A DNA stretch of 64,000 bases from Roseovarius aestuarii (GTDB lineage Bacteria > Pseudomonadota > Alphaproteobacteria > Rhodobacterales > Rhodobacteraceae). Both the position numbers and the translations under genes were made by a program. The stretch spans positions 208,320-272,319 of the forward strand of contig NZ_JAIMIB010000004.1 of NCBI RefSeq assembly GCF_019966515.1. Reading direction: 5' to 3'. This document shows positions 8,098 to 19,142 of the stretch, piece after piece. A model generated the notes under the pieces. The model saw nothing but the letters and a program-made list of their open reading frames with translations, ran no database searches and was not told the origin of the DNA. Numbering within the stretch: the stretch's first letter is position 1; every line of letters starts with the position of its first letter.

Positions 8098-9285
8098 ATG
8101 CTTTTGCGGAATGCGGTGCTGGCCGCGATGGCGGGTGGGCAACCTTACGGGTTGATCCAGAACGCAGCTATTGTGGTGGAACAGGGTCAGATATCATGGG
8201 CTGGGCCCGAGGCCGACCTGCCCTCTGAACATAACGGGGTGGGCGAAGACCTGGGCGGACGGCTGGTGACGCCCGGGCTGATTGATTGCCACACCCATAT
8301 CGTTTTTGGCGGCAACCGTGCGACAGAATTCGAGATGCGCCTGAACGGTGCCAGTTACGAAGAAGTGGCGCGCGCTGGTGGTGGGATCGTCTCAACCGTG
8401 ACAGCGACGCGCGACATCTCCGAAGATGACTTGCTGGTCGATGCGCTGACCCGTGTCGATGCGATGCTGGCTGAGGGGGTCAGCGTGATCGAGGTAAAGT
8501 CGGGCTATGGGCTGGATCGCGACACCGAACTCAAGATGCTCCGCGTGGCGCGGGCGATTGGCAGGGCGCGATCGGTGCGGGTTATGACCTCGTTCCTGGG
8601 CGCGCACGCGGTTCCATCAGAGCTTAAGGGTCGCGCAGATGAATACATCGATTCAATCGCCATTCCGACATTAGAAGCGGCTCATGCAGAGGGGCTGGTC
8701 GATGCGGTGGACGGGTTCTGCGAGGGGATTGCCTTCGACATCGCGCAGATCAGGCGGGTGTTTGATAAGGCGCGCGAACTGGGCCTGCCGATCAAGCTGC
8801 ATGCCGAGCAACTCAGCAATATTGGCGGCACCAGACTGGCGGCAGCGTATGGCGCATTGTCGGCGGATCATGTGGAATATGCCGATGAGGATGACGCCAA
8901 GGCGCTGGCAGCTTCGGGCAGCGTTGCTGTACTGCTTCCGGGCGCGTTCTACACGCTGCACGAGACGCAGCTTCCACCGATTGAGGCATTCCGAGCGCAC
9001 GGCGTACCGATGGCGCTGGCGACGGATTGCAACCCCGGGTCGTCGCCTCTGTCTTCGTTGCTGTTGGTGATGAACATGGGTTGCACCCTGTTTCGCCTGA
9101 CGCCTGAAGAGGCGTTGGCAGGTGTAACAGTGCATGCGGCGCGGGCATTGGGATTGTCCGATTGCGGTGTGATTGCACCCGGCAAGCGGGCTGACTTAGC
9201 AGTATGGAACGTCTCTAATCCGGCAGAACTTGCCTATCGCATCGGCTTCAACCCGCTGGAACGGCGCATCTTTGGGGGCACATAA
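8098..9285 (+). CDS. hutI: HutI, imidazolonepropionase
   Basis: 395 residues, amidohydrolase superfamily. It hydrolyses 4-imidazolone-5-propanoate to N-formimidoyl-L-glutamate, the third step of histidine degradation. The metal-binding [12 protein letters not shown] (His65, His67) and [13 protein letters not shown] near the C-terminus are diagnostic. It starts at the ATG at 8098, just downstream of the HutC operator. Its TAA stop shares one base with the hutH ATG (TAATG), so the two are translationally coupled. Confidence 0.95.
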   Translation: MLLRNAVLAAMAGGQPYGLIQNAAIVVEQGQISWAGPEADLPSEHNGVGEDLGGRLVTPGLIDCHTHIVFGGNRATEFEMRLNGASYEEVARAGGGIVSTVTATRDISEDDLLVDALTRVDAMLAEGVSVIEVKSGYGLDRDTELKMLRVARAIGRARSVRVMTSFLGAHAVPSELKGRADEYIDSIAIPTLEAAHAEGLVDAVDGFCEGIAFDIAQIRRVFDKARELGLPIKLHAEQLSNIGGTRLAAAYGALSADHVEYADEDDAKALAASGSVAVLLPGAFYTLHETQLPPIEAFRAHGVPMALATDCNPGSSPLSSLLLVMNMGCTLFRLTPEEALAGVTVHAARALGLSDCGVIAPGKRADLAVWNVSNPAELAYRIGFNPLERRIFGGT

Positions 9286-10826
9286 TGAGCCAGATTTTAC
9301 ATCCGGGCAGCACGAAGCTGTCACAGCTTGAGACGATATGGCGCGATGGTCTGTTCGCAAGGCTCGATGCCTCGGTCAAGCCGCAGGTCGAGGCGGCAGC
9401 TAAACTGGTTGCCCGCGCCGCAGCGGGCGACGAGGCGGTTTATGGCGTTAACACCGGTTTTGGCAAGCTGGCCAGTGTCAAGATCCCCGCAAACGACGTC
9501 GAAGCGTTGCAGCGTAACCTGATCCTGAGCCATTGCTGTGGTGTCGGAGAGGCCCTGGATATCGCCACGACCCGACTGATGATGGTGCTCAAGCTTTTGT
9601 CGCTGGGGCGTGGCGCCTCGGGTGTAATGTGGCGCACCGTGGCGTTGATCGAAGCCATGCTGGAAAAGGGTGTCACGCCGGTGGTGCCTGATCAGGGATC
9701 GGTCGGGGCGTCGGGCGATCTGGCACCGCTTGCGCATATGGCCGCCGCGATGATCGGCGAGGGTGAGGCCTGGTATGACGGCGCACGGCTACCGGGCCTA
9801 AAAGCGCAAAATTTGGCTGGATTAGAGCCTATCTTATTAGGCCCTAAGGAAGGGTTGGCGCTGATCAACGGCACGCAGTTTTCGACCGCCTGCGCGCTTA
9901 CCGGTCTTTGGGGGGCCTGGCGCAATGCGCAGGCCTGTATCGTCACGGCGTCCTTGTCGACCGATGCCATCATGGGGTCGACCGCGCCGCTGGTGGACGA
10001 AATCCACACCCTGCGCGGGCACCAGGGGCAGATCGCTGCCGCGCGACTGCAACGTGCCTTGATGGAAGGCAGCGAGATCCGCGAAAGCCATCGCGAGGGC
10101 GATACCCGCGTGCAGGATCCCTACTGCATTCGCTGTCAGGCGCAGGTCAGTGGTGCTGCGATTGATCTGCTGCGTCGCGCTGGCGAGGTGTTGGAAATTG
10201 AGGCCAACGCGGTGACGGATAATCCGCTGGTTCTGGTCAATGAGGGACGTATCGTCAGCGGCGGTAATTTCCACGCAGAACCGGTGGGCTTTGCCGCCGA
10301 TCAGATTGCGCTGGCGATAGCCGAGATTGGCGCGATTGCCCAACGCCGGGTGGCCCTGATGGTGGACCCGACGCTGAGTTTCGATTTGCCGCCGTTTCTG
10401 ACGCCGGAGCCGGGTCTGAACTCGGGCTTGATGATCGCCGAGGTGACCACCGCGGCGCTGATGAGCGAAAACAAGCATCTGGCCAATCCGTGCACGACCG
10501 ACAGCACGCCTACATCTGCCAATCAGGAGGACCATGTCAGCATGGCCGCCCATGCGGCGAGGAGGTTAAAACGGATGAATGCCAATCTGGCAACGATCCT
10601 GGGGGTCGAGGCGATTTGCGGCGCGCAGGGCATTGGCTTTCGCGCGCCGTTGAAGACCAGCCCGCCCCTGCAGGCCGCGCTGGAACGGCTACGGCGCGAC
10701 ATCCCGGTGTTGGAGGCGGATCGTTACCTGGCCCCGGATCTGCAATCAGCGGCGGACCTGATCAGCTCTGGCGCGCTGGCAGAGGCCGCCGGGTTGAACA
10801 TGACCCTTGAAATGGGAGAGCAATAA
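9285..10826 (+). CDS. hutH: HutH, histidine ammonia-lyase
   Basis: 513 residues. It eliminates ammonia from L-histidine to give urocanate, the first step of the pathway. The autocatalytic MIO cofactor triad Ala142-Ser143-Gly144 is present in [12 protein letters not shown], and YGVNTGFG (53-60) supplies the active-site tyrosine loop. Length and motifs are standard. It is second in the hutI-hutH-hutU transcript. Confidence 0.96.
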   Translation: MSQILHPGSTKLSQLETIWRDGLFARLDASVKPQVEAAAKLVARAAAGDEAVYGVNTGFGKLASVKIPANDVEALQRNLILSHCCGVGEALDIATTRLMMVLKLLSLGRGASGVMWRTVALIEAMLEKGVTPVVPDQGSVGASGDLAPLAHMAAAMIGEGEAWYDGARLPGLKAQNLAGLEPILLGPKEGLALINGTQFSTACALTGLWGAWRNAQACIVTASLSTDAIMGSTAPLVDEIHTLRGHQGQIAAARLQRALMEGSEIRESHREGDTRVQDPYCIRCQAQVSGAAIDLLRRAGEVLEIEANAVTDNPLVLVNEGRIVSGGNFHAEPVGFAADQIALAIAEIGAIAQRRVALMVDPTLSFDLPPFLTPEPGLNSGLMIAEVTTAALMSENKHLANPCTTDSTPTSANQEDHVSMAAHAARRLKRMNANLATILGVEAICGAQGIGFRAPLKTSPPLQAALERLRRDIPVLEADRYLAPDLQSAADLISSGALAEAAGLNMTLEMGEQ

Positions 10827-10827
10827 G

Positions 10828-12507
10828 ATGACCAACCCTCGCCACAACGTTCGGGACGTTTATCCCGATACCGGACCCGAGATCACTGCAAAAAGCTGGC
10901 TGACCGAGGCGCCGATGCGGATGCTGATGAACAACCTGCACCCGGATGTAGCCGAAAACCCGCACGAGCTGGTGGTCTATGGCGGTATCGGGCGCGCGGC
11001 GCGTACCTGGGCCGATTTCGATACTATCGTAGCCCAACTCAAGGATCTGGAGGAAGATCAGACCCTTCTGGTGCAGTCTGGCAAGCCGGTTGGTGTGTTC
11101 CGGACGCATAAGGATGCGCCCCGGGTTCTGATCGCCAATTCGAATCTAGTACCGCACTGGGCGAACTGGGATCATTTCAGTGAACTCGATAAGAAGGGCC
11201 TCGCGATGTACGGCCAGATGACGGCCGGATCGTGGATCTATATCGGCTCTCAGGGCATCGTTCAGGGTACCTATGAGACCTTTGTCGAGGCCGGGCGGCA
11301 ACATTATGACGGCGACCTGACTGGCAAATGGATTCTGACCGGGGGCCTCGGCGGTATGGGTGGCGCGCAGCCCTTGGCGGCAGTGATGGCTGGAGCTTGC
11401 TGTCTGGCCGTTGAGTGCGATGAGACCCGTGCTGATTTCCGCCGGCGCACGCGTTACGTGGATGAAAAGACGCATAGCCTTGAAGATGCGTTGGAGATGA
11501 TCGACCGCTGGACCACGGCGGGCGAGGCGAAATCCGTGGCTTTAATTGGCAATGCGGCGGATATCTTTCCGCGGCTGGTTGAAATCATGAAGAACGGCGG
11601 AGTGAAACCGGATATCGTGACCGACCAGACAAGCGCCCACGATCCGATGCACGGGTATCTGCCGCAGGGCTGGAATGTTGCCGAGTGGCGCGCCAGGCAG
11701 GAGAGCGACCCGAAAGCGGTGGAAAAGGCCGCGCGTGCCAGCATGAAAGTGCATGTGGCGGCGATGGTCGATTTCTGGAATGCGGGTGTGCCGACATTGG
11801 ATTACGGCAACAACATCCGACAAGTGGCGCTGGAAGAGGGTCTGGAAAATGCCTTTGCTTTCCCCGGTTTCGTGCCTGCCTATATCCGACCTCTATTTTG
11901 CCGCGGTATTGGGCCGTTCCGCTGGTGTGCGCTTAGTGGTGACCCGGAAGACATCTACAAGACCGACGCCAAGGTAAAGGAGTTGGTCGACGACGCGCAT
12001 CTGCATAACTGGCTGGACATGGCGCGGGACCGGATCAGTTTTCAGGGGCTGCCTGCGCGGATTTGCTGGGTGGGCCTTGGGGTGCGACACAAGCTGGGCC
12101 TCGCCTTCAACGAAATGGTCCGGAACGGTGAGCTTAGCGCGCCGGTGGTGATCGGGCGGGATCATCTCGATTCAGGCTCTGTTGCAAGCCCAAACCGTGA
12201 AACCGAGGCGATGAAGGATGGCAGTGACGCGGTATCCGATTGGCCGCTGTTGAATGCGCTTTTGAACACCGCCAGCGGGGCGACATGGGTCAGCCTGCAT
12301 CACGGTGGCGGCGTCGGCATGGGCTTCAGCCAGCATTCGGGCATGGTAATTTGTTGCGATGGGACCGAGGATGCGGACCGCCGCATCGCCAACGTGCTGT
12401 GGAACGATCCGGCGACAGGCGTAATGCGCCATGCGGATGCGGGCTACGAGATTGCCATCAACTGCGCGAAGGAACATGGGCTGAACCTGCCCGGCATTCT
12501 GCGGTGA
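10828..12507 (+). CDS. hutU: HutU, urocanate hydratase
   Basis: 559 residues, normal for the family. It uses tightly bound NAD+ as electrophile to hydrate urocanate to imidazolone propionate. Motifs include the NAD-binding [14 protein letters not shown] and, near the C-terminus, the conserved [15 protein letters not shown]. The ATG at 10828 follows GGGAGAG at 10814-10820; an earlier in-frame ATG at 10807 lies inside hutH and was not used. Its stop overlaps the DUF1810 start by four bases. Confidence 0.95.
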   Translation: MTNPRHNVRDVYPDTGPEITAKSWLTEAPMRMLMNNLHPDVAENPHELVVYGGIGRAARTWADFDTIVAQLKDLEEDQTLLVQSGKPVGVFRTHKDAPRVLIANSNLVPHWANWDHFSELDKKGLAMYGQMTAGSWIYIGSQGIVQGTYETFVEAGRQHYDGDLTGKWILTGGLGGMGGAQPLAAVMAGACCLAVECDETRADFRRRTRYVDEKTHSLEDALEMIDRWTTAGEAKSVALIGNAADIFPRLVEIMKNGGVKPDIVTDQTSAHDPMHGYLPQGWNVAEWRARQESDPKAVEKAARASMKVHVAAMVDFWNAGVPTLDYGNNIRQVALEEGLENAFAFPGFVPAYIRPLFCRGIGPFRWCALSGDPEDIYKTDAKVKELVDDAHLHNWLDMARDRISFQGLPARICWVGLGVRHKLGLAFNEMVRNGELSAPVVIGRDHLDSGSVASPNRETEAMKDGSDAVSDWPLLNALLNTASGATWVSLHHGGGVGMGFSQHSGMVICCDGTEDADRRIANVLWNDPATGVMRHADAGYEIAINCAKEHGLNLPGILR

Positions 12508-12917
12508 GCCTTGATCGGTTCACTGATGCGCAGGCGCTAATCTGGCCTGAGCCGCTGGATGAGATCAGGGCGGGCCGCAAACGCTCTCATTGGATGTGGT
12601 ACGTGTTCCCGCAATTATGTGGATTAGGCAGATCCCCGACCGCACAACATTACGGCATCAAGGGGCTGACAGAGGCGCGGGCGTATCTGGCGCATGAAGT
12701 TCTGGGTGCGCGGCTGGAGGAGATCAGCGCAGCAATGCTGACACGGCGGGATATCCCGGCGCGGGCGATATTGGGGCCGGTCGATGTATTGAAGCTGCGG
12801 TCGTGCATGACGCTGTTCCGGGCCGCAGACGGTGCACGGGTTTTTCAGGACGTGCTGGATGCGTTTTACGCAGGAGAGCATTGTGCAGTGACCCTTGGGA
12901 TGATCGGCGAGCCATAA
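12504..12917 (+). CDS. DUF1810 family protein, coupled to hutU
   Basis: 137 residues, starting at a GTG whose GTGA overlaps the hutU stop. It shows the DUF1810 signature: LDRFTDAQ at the start, [14 protein letters not shown], a helical middle, and [13 protein letters not shown]. The family's function is unknown, although it is widespread and small. The four-base overlap places it in the hut transcript. Whether it takes part in histidine breakdown or simply uses the promoter is open. Confidence 0.85.
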   Translation: MSLDRFTDAQALIWPEPLDEIRAGRKRSHWMWYVFPQLCGLGRSPTAQHYGIKGLTEARAYLAHEVLGARLEEISAAMLTRRDIPARAILGPVDVLKLRSCMTLFRAADGARVFQDVLDAFYAGEHCAVTLGMIGEP

Positions 12918-12936
12918 GGCGCAGCGTGAAGGCATC

Positions 12937-12961
12937 GGCCGGTGCAGATTACGCGCCGGCC
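12937..12961. terminator. Possible bidirectional terminator hairpin
   Basis: GGCCGG at 12937-12942 pairs with CCGGCC at 12956-12961 across a 13-base loop, between the converging DUF1810 and aminotransferase genes; it overlaps the aminotransferase stop codon. There is no clear T run, so this is weak. Confidence 0.3.
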
Positions 12962-14133
12962 TCGATGATTGCCTGCGCCAGAACAGGCACGGTTTGCGCG
13001 TTCAGCCCGGCGATGTTCATCCGGCTGTCACCGATCATGTAGATACCGTGATCGGCGCGCAGCCTTTCAACCAGATCAGGCCCGACGCCGAGGCGCGAGA
13101 ACATGCCGCGATGCTGCGCCAGAAACCCGAAACGATCCGAGCCGGACAGGCGACGCAGTTCGTCGGCCAGCTGTTGGCGCAGCGCGAGCATACCGGTGCG
13201 GACCTCTTCCAGCTCGGCCTGCCAATCGGCGCGCAATGCATCATCTTTCAGCACCATGCTGACCAGCCGGGCCCCATGATCTGGCGGGAAGGAATAGGTC
13301 AACCGGTTGAGCGAATTCAGGTTGTCCTGCGCTACCGCGCGCAGCCCGGCATCCTGCGCCACCGCCATCAAGATGCCGGTGCGTTCGCGGTAGATGCCGA
13401 AGTTTTTCGAGCAGCTTGCAGCGATCAGCACTTCGGGACAGTTCGCGGCAACAAGCCGGGTCGCGGCGGCGTCCTCGTCCAGCCCGTCACCAAAGCCCTG
13501 ATAGGCGATGTCGATCATTGGCACCGCGCCGGTGCGGTTCAACAGGTCGATAACCGCCTGCCACTGCGTCAGGTTCAGATTAGCACCGGTCGGGTTGTGG
13601 CAGCAGCCGTGCAAAAGCACCAGATCACCCGCGCGGGCAGCTTCCAGATCCGCCATCATGCCGTCGAAGTCGACACCACAGGTCGCATCATCGAAATAGC
13701 GATAGGGCTGGGTCTCGATATCCAGGTAGCGCAGAATGCTGATGTGATTAGGCCAGGTTGGGTCCGAGACGAAGACCTTGAGATCGGGATTGGCCATGCG
13801 GGCCAGCTCGAAGGCCAGCCGTACCGCACCAGTGCCGCCCGGCGTACCGGCGGCTGCAACATTCTGCGGGGCGACGGCATTGCCCAGCACCAGATTGCTC
13901 ATCACCGTTGTGAATTCCTGATCGCCAGCAAGAGCGACATAGCTTTTTGTGATCTCTTCCTGCCACAGCTTTTGCTCGGCCGCCTTGATCGCGCGCATGA
14001 TCGGTGTCTTGCCGCTGGCATCCTTGTAGACACCGACGCCAAGGTCGATCTTATCGGTCCGCGGGTCGCTTTTATAGGCTTGCATCAGCGCAAGAATTTT
14101 ATCCTCGGGCTGTTTGCGGAGCGCGTTCAGCAT
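12949..14133 (-). CDS. Aromatic/aspartate aminotransferase, class I PLP enzyme
   Basis: 394 residues of the AspC/TyrB branch. It transfers amino groups between aspartate or aromatic amino acids and 2-oxoglutarate. The PLP lysine is Lys243 in SKNFGIYRERTG, and HGCCHNPTGANL (175-186) carries the conserved Asn-Pro-Thr-Gly. The start at 14133 (MLNALRKQPED) has GGAG just upstream inside the sseA end. A longer frame to 14226 overlaps sseA and was rejected. Two bases separate it from the sseA stop, so the two probably share a transcript. Confidence 0.9.
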   Translation of the reverse strand: MLNALRKQPEDKILALMQAYKSDPRTDKIDLGVGVYKDASGKTPIMRAIKAAEQKLWQEEITKSYVALAGDQEFTTVMSNLVLGNAVAPQNVAAAGTPGGTGAVRLAFELARMANPDLKVFVSDPTWPNHISILRYLDIETQPYRYFDDATCGVDFDGMMADLEAARAGDLVLLHGCCHNPTGANLNLTQWQAVIDLLNRTGAVPMIDIAYQGFGDGLDEDAAATRLVAANCPEVLIAASCSKNFGIYRERTGILMAVAQDAGLRAVAQDNLNSLNRLTYSFPPDHGARLVSMVLKDDALRADWQAELEEVRTGMLALRQQLADELRRLSGSDRFGFLAQHRGMFSRLGVGPDLVERLRADHGIYMIGDSRMNIAGLNAQTVPVLAQAIIEAGA

Positions 14134-14134
14134 G

Positions 14135-14992
14135 TCAGGTGTCTCCGGTCGCGACAGGGACTGTCGGGTAGGCACCCCATTCGGCCCAGGACCCGTCGTA
14201 AAGCGCATGATCGGTCTTGCCGACACGTTCCAGCGCCAGGTTGATGATGGCGGCGGTGATGCCTGATCCGCAGGAGGTGATCACCGGCTTCGACATCTCG
14301 ACCTTCGCGGCGGCAAAGACCGCGCGCAGATCGTCCGGTGATTTCATCGTATTGTCTGCGTTCAGCAGCTCGCTATAGGGCACGGATTTCGAGCCGGGGA
14401 TGTGGCCCGAGCGCAGGCCTTCACGCGGTTCCGGCGCCTCGCCCCGGAATCGATCGGCGGCGCGTGCATCGAGGATCTCGTAATCTCCGAGTTTCGAGGC
14501 GGCGGAAACCTGTGTGACGTCCTTGACCATCTGGTTCTGCCGCCGCACCGTCATGTGCCGATCCTTAATCACGGGAGGCAGATCCTCAATCGGGCGTTCC
14601 TCGGTCATCCATTTGGGCAAGCCGCCGTCGAGCACGGCGATGTTCTCCTGCCCCATCAGCCGGAACAACCACCAGACCCGAGCCGCCGAAAACAGGCCGT
14701 GCTGATCGTAGACCACAACCTGATGCCCGTCGCCCACGCCCATCGCCCGCAGCCTCGACATGAATTTTTCGACCGGCGGCACCATATGCGGCAGCGATGA
14801 GCGGTGATCGCTGATTTCGTCGATGTCAAAGAACCGCGCACCGGGGATATGCGCCGCGTCATACCCTGCCTTTGCATCACGGCCATCTGTTGGCAGAAAC
14901 CACGTGGCATCCAAAAGCCGCAGATCAGGGTCTTTCAGATGTGCGCCCAACCAGTCGGTTGAGACCAGAGTTTTCGGATCATCTTGTGCCAT
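14135..14992 (-). CDS. sseA: 3-mercaptopyruvate sulfurtransferase (rhodanese family)
   Basis: 285 residues, two tandem rhodanese domains. It moves sulfur from 3-mercaptopyruvate to thiol acceptors. The catalytic cysteine is Cys241 in CGSGITA, the loop that marks the mercaptopyruvate enzymes rather than thiosulfate rhodaneses. The first domain has DQHGLFSAARVWW with no catalytic cysteine, as expected. I chose MAQDDPKTLV at 14992 over an upstream extension to 15046. It is co-directional with the aminotransferase, which can make mercaptopyruvate from cysteine; the functional link is inference. Confidence 0.9.
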   Translation of the reverse strand: MAQDDPKTLVSTDWLGAHLKDPDLRLLDATWFLPTDGRDAKAGYDAAHIPGARFFDIDEISDHRSSLPHMVPPVEKFMSRLRAMGVGDGHQVVVYDQHGLFSAARVWWLFRLMGQENIAVLDGGLPKWMTEERPIEDLPPVIKDRHMTVRRQNQMVKDVTQVSAASKLGDYEILDARAADRFRGEAPEPREGLRSGHIPGSKSVPYSELLNADNTMKSPDDLRAVFAAAKVEMSKPVITSCGSGITAAIINLALERVGKTDHALYDGSWAEWGAYPTVPVATGDT

Positions 14993-15076
14993 GGATGCCC
15001 CCGTTTTTGACGCATCCTGCCTACATCCCACGCGCCTGAAGAGCAAGACGACAGCATGTCCTGTCGAGCGGGAGCC

Positions 15077-15853
15077 CTAGCGGTCGCGGAACTGGGCCTC
15101 GCGTTTTTCGGCAAAGGCAGCCATGCCTTCTTTCTGATCTTCGGTCGCGAAGAGTGAATGGAACACGCGGCGTTCAAACAAAAGCCCCTCACGCAGGGTC
15201 ATTTCATATGACCGGTTCACCGCTTCCTTGACCGCCATGGTCGCGATCATCGACTTCTCGGCAATCTTCTGCGCGGCCGACATCGCCTCTTCCAGCAGTT
15301 TCTTGGCCGGAACCACGCGGCTGACGAGGCCCGAACGCTCGGCCTCTTCGGCGTCCATGAAACGGCCCGTCAGGTTCATGTCCATCGCCTTGGATTTGCC
15401 CACGAACCGCGTCAGACGCTGCGAGCCGCCAAGACCGGCCATGACGCCCAGATTAATCTCGGGCTGGCCGAATTTGGCGGTGTCGGAACAGATGATGAAA
15501 TCGCACATCATCGCCAGTTCGCAGCCGCCACCCAGGGCGTAGCCGGAGACAGCAGCGATGATCGGCTTGCGGATACGCATGATCGCGTCGCTCTCAGCAC
15601 CAAAGAAATCACTGCCGAACATTTCGACAAAGCTCTTGTCGCTCATCATCTTGATGTCGGCCCCGGCGGCAAATGCCTTTTCTGAGCCGGTGATGACGAT
15701 GCAGCGCACCTTTTCGTTTTCCTGCGCCTCGTTCAGCGCCACGACCAGCTCGCCCAGCAATTGGTCGTTCAATGCATTCAAAGCATCCGGGCGGTTGAGT
15801 TTGATGAGGGAAACGTGGTCTTCCAGTTCGACGATGATCGTCTCAAAGGCCAT
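15077..15853 (-). CDS. Enoyl-CoA hydratase (crotonase family)
   Basis: 258 residues. It hydrates trans-2-enoyl-CoA to 3-hydroxyacyl-CoA in beta-oxidation. The oxyanion-hole segment [11 protein letters not shown] and both catalytic glutamates ([11 protein letters not shown] and [10 protein letters not shown], equivalent to Glu144 and Glu164 of the rat enzyme) are present, followed by [16 protein letters not shown]. This supports true hydratase activity rather than an isomerase-only homologue. It stands apart from other fatty acid genes, next to mutM. Confidence 0.92.
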   Translation of the reverse strand: MAFETIIVELEDHVSLIKLNRPDALNALNDQLLGELVVALNEAQENEKVRCIVITGSEKAFAAGADIKMMSDKSFVEMFGSDFFGAESDAIMRIRKPIIAAVSGYALGGGCELAMMCDFIICSDTAKFGQPEINLGVMAGLGGSQRLTRFVGKSKAMDMNLTGRFMDAEEAERSGLVSRVVPAKKLLEEAMSAAQKIAEKSMIATMAVKEAVNRSYEMTLREGLLFERRVFHSLFATEDQKEGMAAFAEKREAQFRDR

Positions 15854-15917
15854 GAAATCTGCTTTCGCTTGTTTCAGTCAGGATCGTTTTCTTATCACTG
15901 TCACCGCTGGGTTCAAC

Positions 15918-16769
15918 CTATCTTTGACATGAAGGGCAATAGAAGGACGACCGGCCAGATTGGGCGACGCGGGCAATTTGGCGGGTGCAGCCAGGGGTGC
16001 GGCAGGGTTGTTCCTCGCGGTCGTAGACATCGAAACGATGTTGAAAATAACCCAATTCGCCATCGGTTTGGCGGAAATCGCGTAAGGATGATCCACCCGC
16101 TTTGATCGCCTCTGCAACCACGGCGCGAATGATCGGGACAAGAGAGGCCACGCGGCCAGCGGAGATTTGCCCGGCGCGGCGTTTGGGCGAGATACGCGCG
16201 CGGTAAAGCGCCTCGCAGACATAAATATTGCCCAGGCCCGCAACGATTCGCTGATCCAGCAGGGCGGATTTTATGGGGGTGTTTTTGCCTTTCAGCGCGG
16301 ATTTCAGATAGTCCTCGTTGAATTGATTACCCAAGGGCTCAGGGCCAAGTTTGGTGAGCAGCGGATGCTGGTCTGCCGCGCCGGTTGCCATCAGGTCCAT
16401 CGCGCCAAAGCGGCGCGGGTCGTTGAACGTGATGCGGGCGCCGTTGTCCATGTGGAACACCACGTGATCGTGTTTTTCCGGCATTGGGTGATCGTGCAGG
16501 AACTGCCCTAAAGGATCGCCCGAAATCAGCATCCGTCCCGACATGCCCAGATGGATCAACAGGGTTTCATCGCTGCCCAGGTCAGCGAGGATGTATTTCG
16601 ATCGCCGACGCAGTCGCAAAACCGGCTGGCCTGCCAGCCGCTCGGCCATACGCGGTGGAAATGGCCAGCGCAGATCGGGGCGGTTGACATCGGCGCGGGC
16701 AATCTTTGCGCCCTCCATCGCTGGGGCCAATCCGCGGCGAACCGTCTCAACCTCTGGTAATTCAGGCAT
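15918..16769 (-). CDS. mutM: Formamidopyrimidine-DNA glycosylase (Fpg/MutM)
   Basis: 283 residues. It excises 8-oxoguanine and formamidopyrimidines and nicks the abasic site. The start [14 protein letters not shown] supplies the catalytic Pro2 and Glu3 after Met removal. The C-terminus has the four-cysteine zinc finger (CRTPGC ... YCPSC). It is divergent from ubiE, with 87 bases between the starts, an arrangement common in alphaproteobacteria. Confidence 0.97.
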   Translation of the reverse strand: MPELPEVETVRRGLAPAMEGAKIARADVNRPDLRWPFPPRMAERLAGQPVLRLRRRSKYILADLGSDETLLIHLGMSGRMLISGDPLGQFLHDHPMPEKHDHVVFHMDNGARITFNDPRRFGAMDLMATGAADQHPLLTKLGPEPLGNQFNEDYLKSALKGKNTPIKSALLDQRIVAGLGNIYVCEALYRARISPKRRAGQISAGRVASLVPIIRAVVAEAIKAGGSSLRDFRQTDGELGYFQHRFDVYDREEQPCRTPGCTRQIARVAQSGRSSFYCPSCQR

Positions 16770-16856
16770 TTAGGCCTTTCCTTTGTGTGAAAACGGCGCA
16801 TTGTCCCGCGCGTCCACGCCTTATAAGAAGGGCGGGAAGAAGGAACAGCAAGACCC
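16770..16856. promoter_or_regulatory. mutM-ubiE divergent promoter region
   Basis: On the plus strand TTGTCC at 16801-16806 and TATAAG at 16822-16827 (15-base spacer) are a plausible but suboptimal ubiE promoter; AAGGAA near 16840 is a likely ribosome site. I see no clear promoter for mutM. Confidence 0.35.
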
Positions 16857-17600
16857 ATGAGCGAGAAAACCACGCATTTCGGATTTGAAACCGTGCCCGA
16901 GGCCGAAAAGGCGGGTCGGGTGCAGGGCGTTTTCGGCTCGGTCGCGTCGAAATATGACGTGATGAACGACGCGATGAGCCTTGGCATCCACCGGATCTGG
17001 AAAGATGCGATGATGGATTGGCTGGCGCCGCGTCCTGGTCAACGCCTGCTGGATGTTGCGGGGGGGACGGGTGACATTTCCTTTCGATTTTTGAAACGCG
17101 CGGGCAGCGGCCACGCCACGGTGTTGGATTTGACCGAACCGATGCTGGTCGAGGGGCGCAAACGCGCTGAGGCAGAACAGTTGGGCGCAAGCCTTGACTG
17201 GGTGGTAGGCGATGCGATGGCGCTGCCGTTCGAGGATAACAGCTTTGATGTCTATACGATCAGTTTTGGCATCCGCAACGTGACCCGGCCCGCCGATGCG
17301 CTGGCCGAGGCGTTTCGGATTCTGCGCCCCGGCGGGCGGCTGATGGTGCTGGAATTCAGTCAGATCCCCAATGATCTGATGCAGAAAGCCTATGACCTTT
17401 ATTCGTTCAACATCATCCCGCGTATGGGGCAGGCGATTGCCGGGGACCGCGATAGCTATCAGTATCTGGTTGAATCCATTCGGCAATTCCCCAATCAGGA
17501 GGTTTTCCTGAGGATGATCCGCGATGCGGGTTTTGAGAATGCCAAATACCGCAACCTGAGCATGGGCATCGCCTGCCTGCATTCGGGCTGGAAAATCTGA
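16857..17600 (+). CDS. ubiE: UbiE, demethylubiquinone/demethylmenaquinone C-methyltransferase
   Basis: 247 residues, SAM-dependent. It C-methylates the benzoquinol ring in ubiquinone synthesis. UbiE signatures are clear: [19 protein letters not shown], the SAM loop LDVAGGTGD (65-73), and [17 protein letters not shown]. Its stop is directly followed by the ubiB start with no spacer, so the two form an operon of ubiquinone genes. Confidence 0.96.
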   Translation: MSEKTTHFGFETVPEAEKAGRVQGVFGSVASKYDVMNDAMSLGIHRIWKDAMMDWLAPRPGQRLLDVAGGTGDISFRFLKRAGSGHATVLDLTEPMLVEGRKRAEAEQLGASLDWVVGDAMALPFEDNSFDVYTISFGIRNVTRPADALAEAFRILRPGGRLMVLEFSQIPNDLMQKAYDLYSFNIIPRMGQAIAGDRDSYQYLVESIRQFPNQEVFLRMIRDAGFENAKYRNLSMGIACLHSGWKI

Positions 17601-19133
17601 ATGAGAGGTCCGCACAATATTCTGCGGCTGGTGCGTACCGGCGCCACGCTGGAGCGCACGGGTGCGATGGCCGTGGTGATGGATGCGATGGATGCGCCCC
17701 CGCTGGTGCGCGGCACGATGCGGTTTCTGGCCTGGCCGTTTCAGTGGCTGGGGTATCGTGGTGACAAATCCATGCCGCCTGCGACACGGGCACTAACGGC
17801 CTTGGGGCCCGCCTATATCAAGTTCGGCCAGATCCTGAGCACCCGGCCCGATCTGGTGGGCGAGGAACTGGCGACGCAATTGCGGGTGTTGCAGGATAAA
17901 CTGCCGCCTTTTGCCATCGATCTGGCTAAGAAAAGTGTCGAATCCGAACTGGGGCAACCGGTTGAGGAACTCTTTGCGGATTTCAGTGAACCGGTTGCAG
18001 CGGCGTCGATTGCGCAGGTGCACCGGGCGACGCTGCGCGGCGGCGGCGATGAGGTTGCGGTGAAGGTGCTGCGACCGGGGATCGAGCGGGCATTTCGCAA
18101 GGATATAGATGCGTTCTATTTTGCCGCAAAGATGGTCGAACTTCTGTCGCCCGCATCTCGGCGGCTAAGGCCCACGGAAGTGATCGCGCATTTCGAAGGC
18201 GTGGTGATGGGCGAATTAGATCTGCGGCTGGAATCCTCTTCAGCCTCAGAATTTGCCGCCAATACCGACGGTGATGCCGGGTTCGAACTGCCCACCGTTC
18301 AGTGGCACCTGTCCAGCCGCCGCGTGATGACGATGGGCTGGGCCGATGGCGTGCCGCTGGGCGACAATGCGGCTCTGGATGCGGCAGGACATGATCGGGT
18401 GGCGCTGAGTGAACGGGTACTGCAGCTTTTCCTCAGCCACGCGCTGCGCGACGGGTATTTCCATGCTGATATGCATCAGGGCAACCTGAAGGTCGCCGCC
18501 AGTGGCAACATCATCGCCTATGATTTCGGGATCATGGGGCATATCGACGAATACACGCGCCGGGTCTATGCTGAAATCCTCTATGGGTTCATCAAGCGGG
18601 ACTATCGCCGCGTGGCCGAGGTGCATTTCGAGGCCGGTTACGTGCCTGCGGACCGTGATGTGGATGAATTTGCAAGGGCGCTCAGGGCTGTGGGTGAGCC
18701 GATTTTCGGTATGGACGCGAGCCGGATTTCGATGGGCAGCCTGCTGAGCTACCTTTTTGAGGTGACCGAGCGGTTCGGTATGGAAACCCGGACCGAGTTG
18801 ATCCTGTTGCAGCGCACGATGGTGGTGGTTGAAGGGGTCGCGCGTAGCCTCAATTCGGATATCAACATCTGGAAGGTCGCCAAACCGGTCGTCGAAAGCT
18901 ACATCAAGCAAAACCTCGGCCCGGCATCGGCGCTGCGCGATCTGGGCCGCACGCTGGCGGTGCTGTCGCGCTATGGATCGCGGCTACCGGTAATGGTCGA
19001 GAACGCCCTAATTCGGCAATCCAGCCCGCCCGCACCTCCAGTGAAACGGCGGTGGCCGGCCTATCTGTTCTGGGCTGTTATGGGCATGACCGCCGGTGCC
19101 GGGGCAATGGCGGCGGCATTGTTGTTGAGCTGA
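17601..19133 (+). CDS. ubiB: UbiB, ubiquinone biosynthesis ABC1/ADCK kinase-like protein
   Basis: 510 residues. The atypical kinase motif KxGQ is at 74-77 (KFGQ in YIKFGQILSTRPDL), followed by a protein-kinase-like fold with AAASIAQVHRA and YFHADMHQGNL and YDFGIMGH. The last ~25 residues are hydrophobic, a C-terminal membrane anchor as in UbiB. The protein helps assemble or extract ubiquinone intermediates at the membrane. It lies immediately after ubiE. Confidence 0.95.
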   Translation: MRGPHNILRLVRTGATLERTGAMAVVMDAMDAPPLVRGTMRFLAWPFQWLGYRGDKSMPPATRALTALGPAYIKFGQILSTRPDLVGEELATQLRVLQDKLPPFAIDLAKKSVESELGQPVEELFADFSEPVAAASIAQVHRATLRGGGDEVAVKVLRPGIERAFRKDIDAFYFAAKMVELLSPASRRLRPTEVIAHFEGVVMGELDLRLESSSASEFAANTDGDAGFELPTVQWHLSSRRVMTMGWADGVPLGDNAALDAAGHDRVALSERVLQLFLSHALRDGYFHADMHQGNLKVAASGNIIAYDFGIMGHIDEYTRRVYAEILYGFIKRDYRRVAEVHFEAGYVPADRDVDEFARALRAVGEPIFGMDASRISMGSLLSYLFEVTERFGMETRTELILLQRTMVVVEGVARSLNSDINIWKVAKPVVESYIKQNLGPASALRDLGRTLAVLSRYGSRLPVMVENALIRQSSPPAPPVKRRWPAYLFWAVMGMTAGAGAMAAALLLS

Positions 19134-19142
19134 TACCCGGTG

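Noticed and set aside
7476..8228. Plus-strand open frame across hutF and the hut promoter
   Set aside because: It runs through the operator and opposite clear HutF motifs; no family likeness.
12994..14244. Long plus-strand open frame opposite the aminotransferase gene
   Set aside because: 416 codons long but only a shadow of a high-GC gene: the minus strand has a complete class I aminotransferase with all its motifs.
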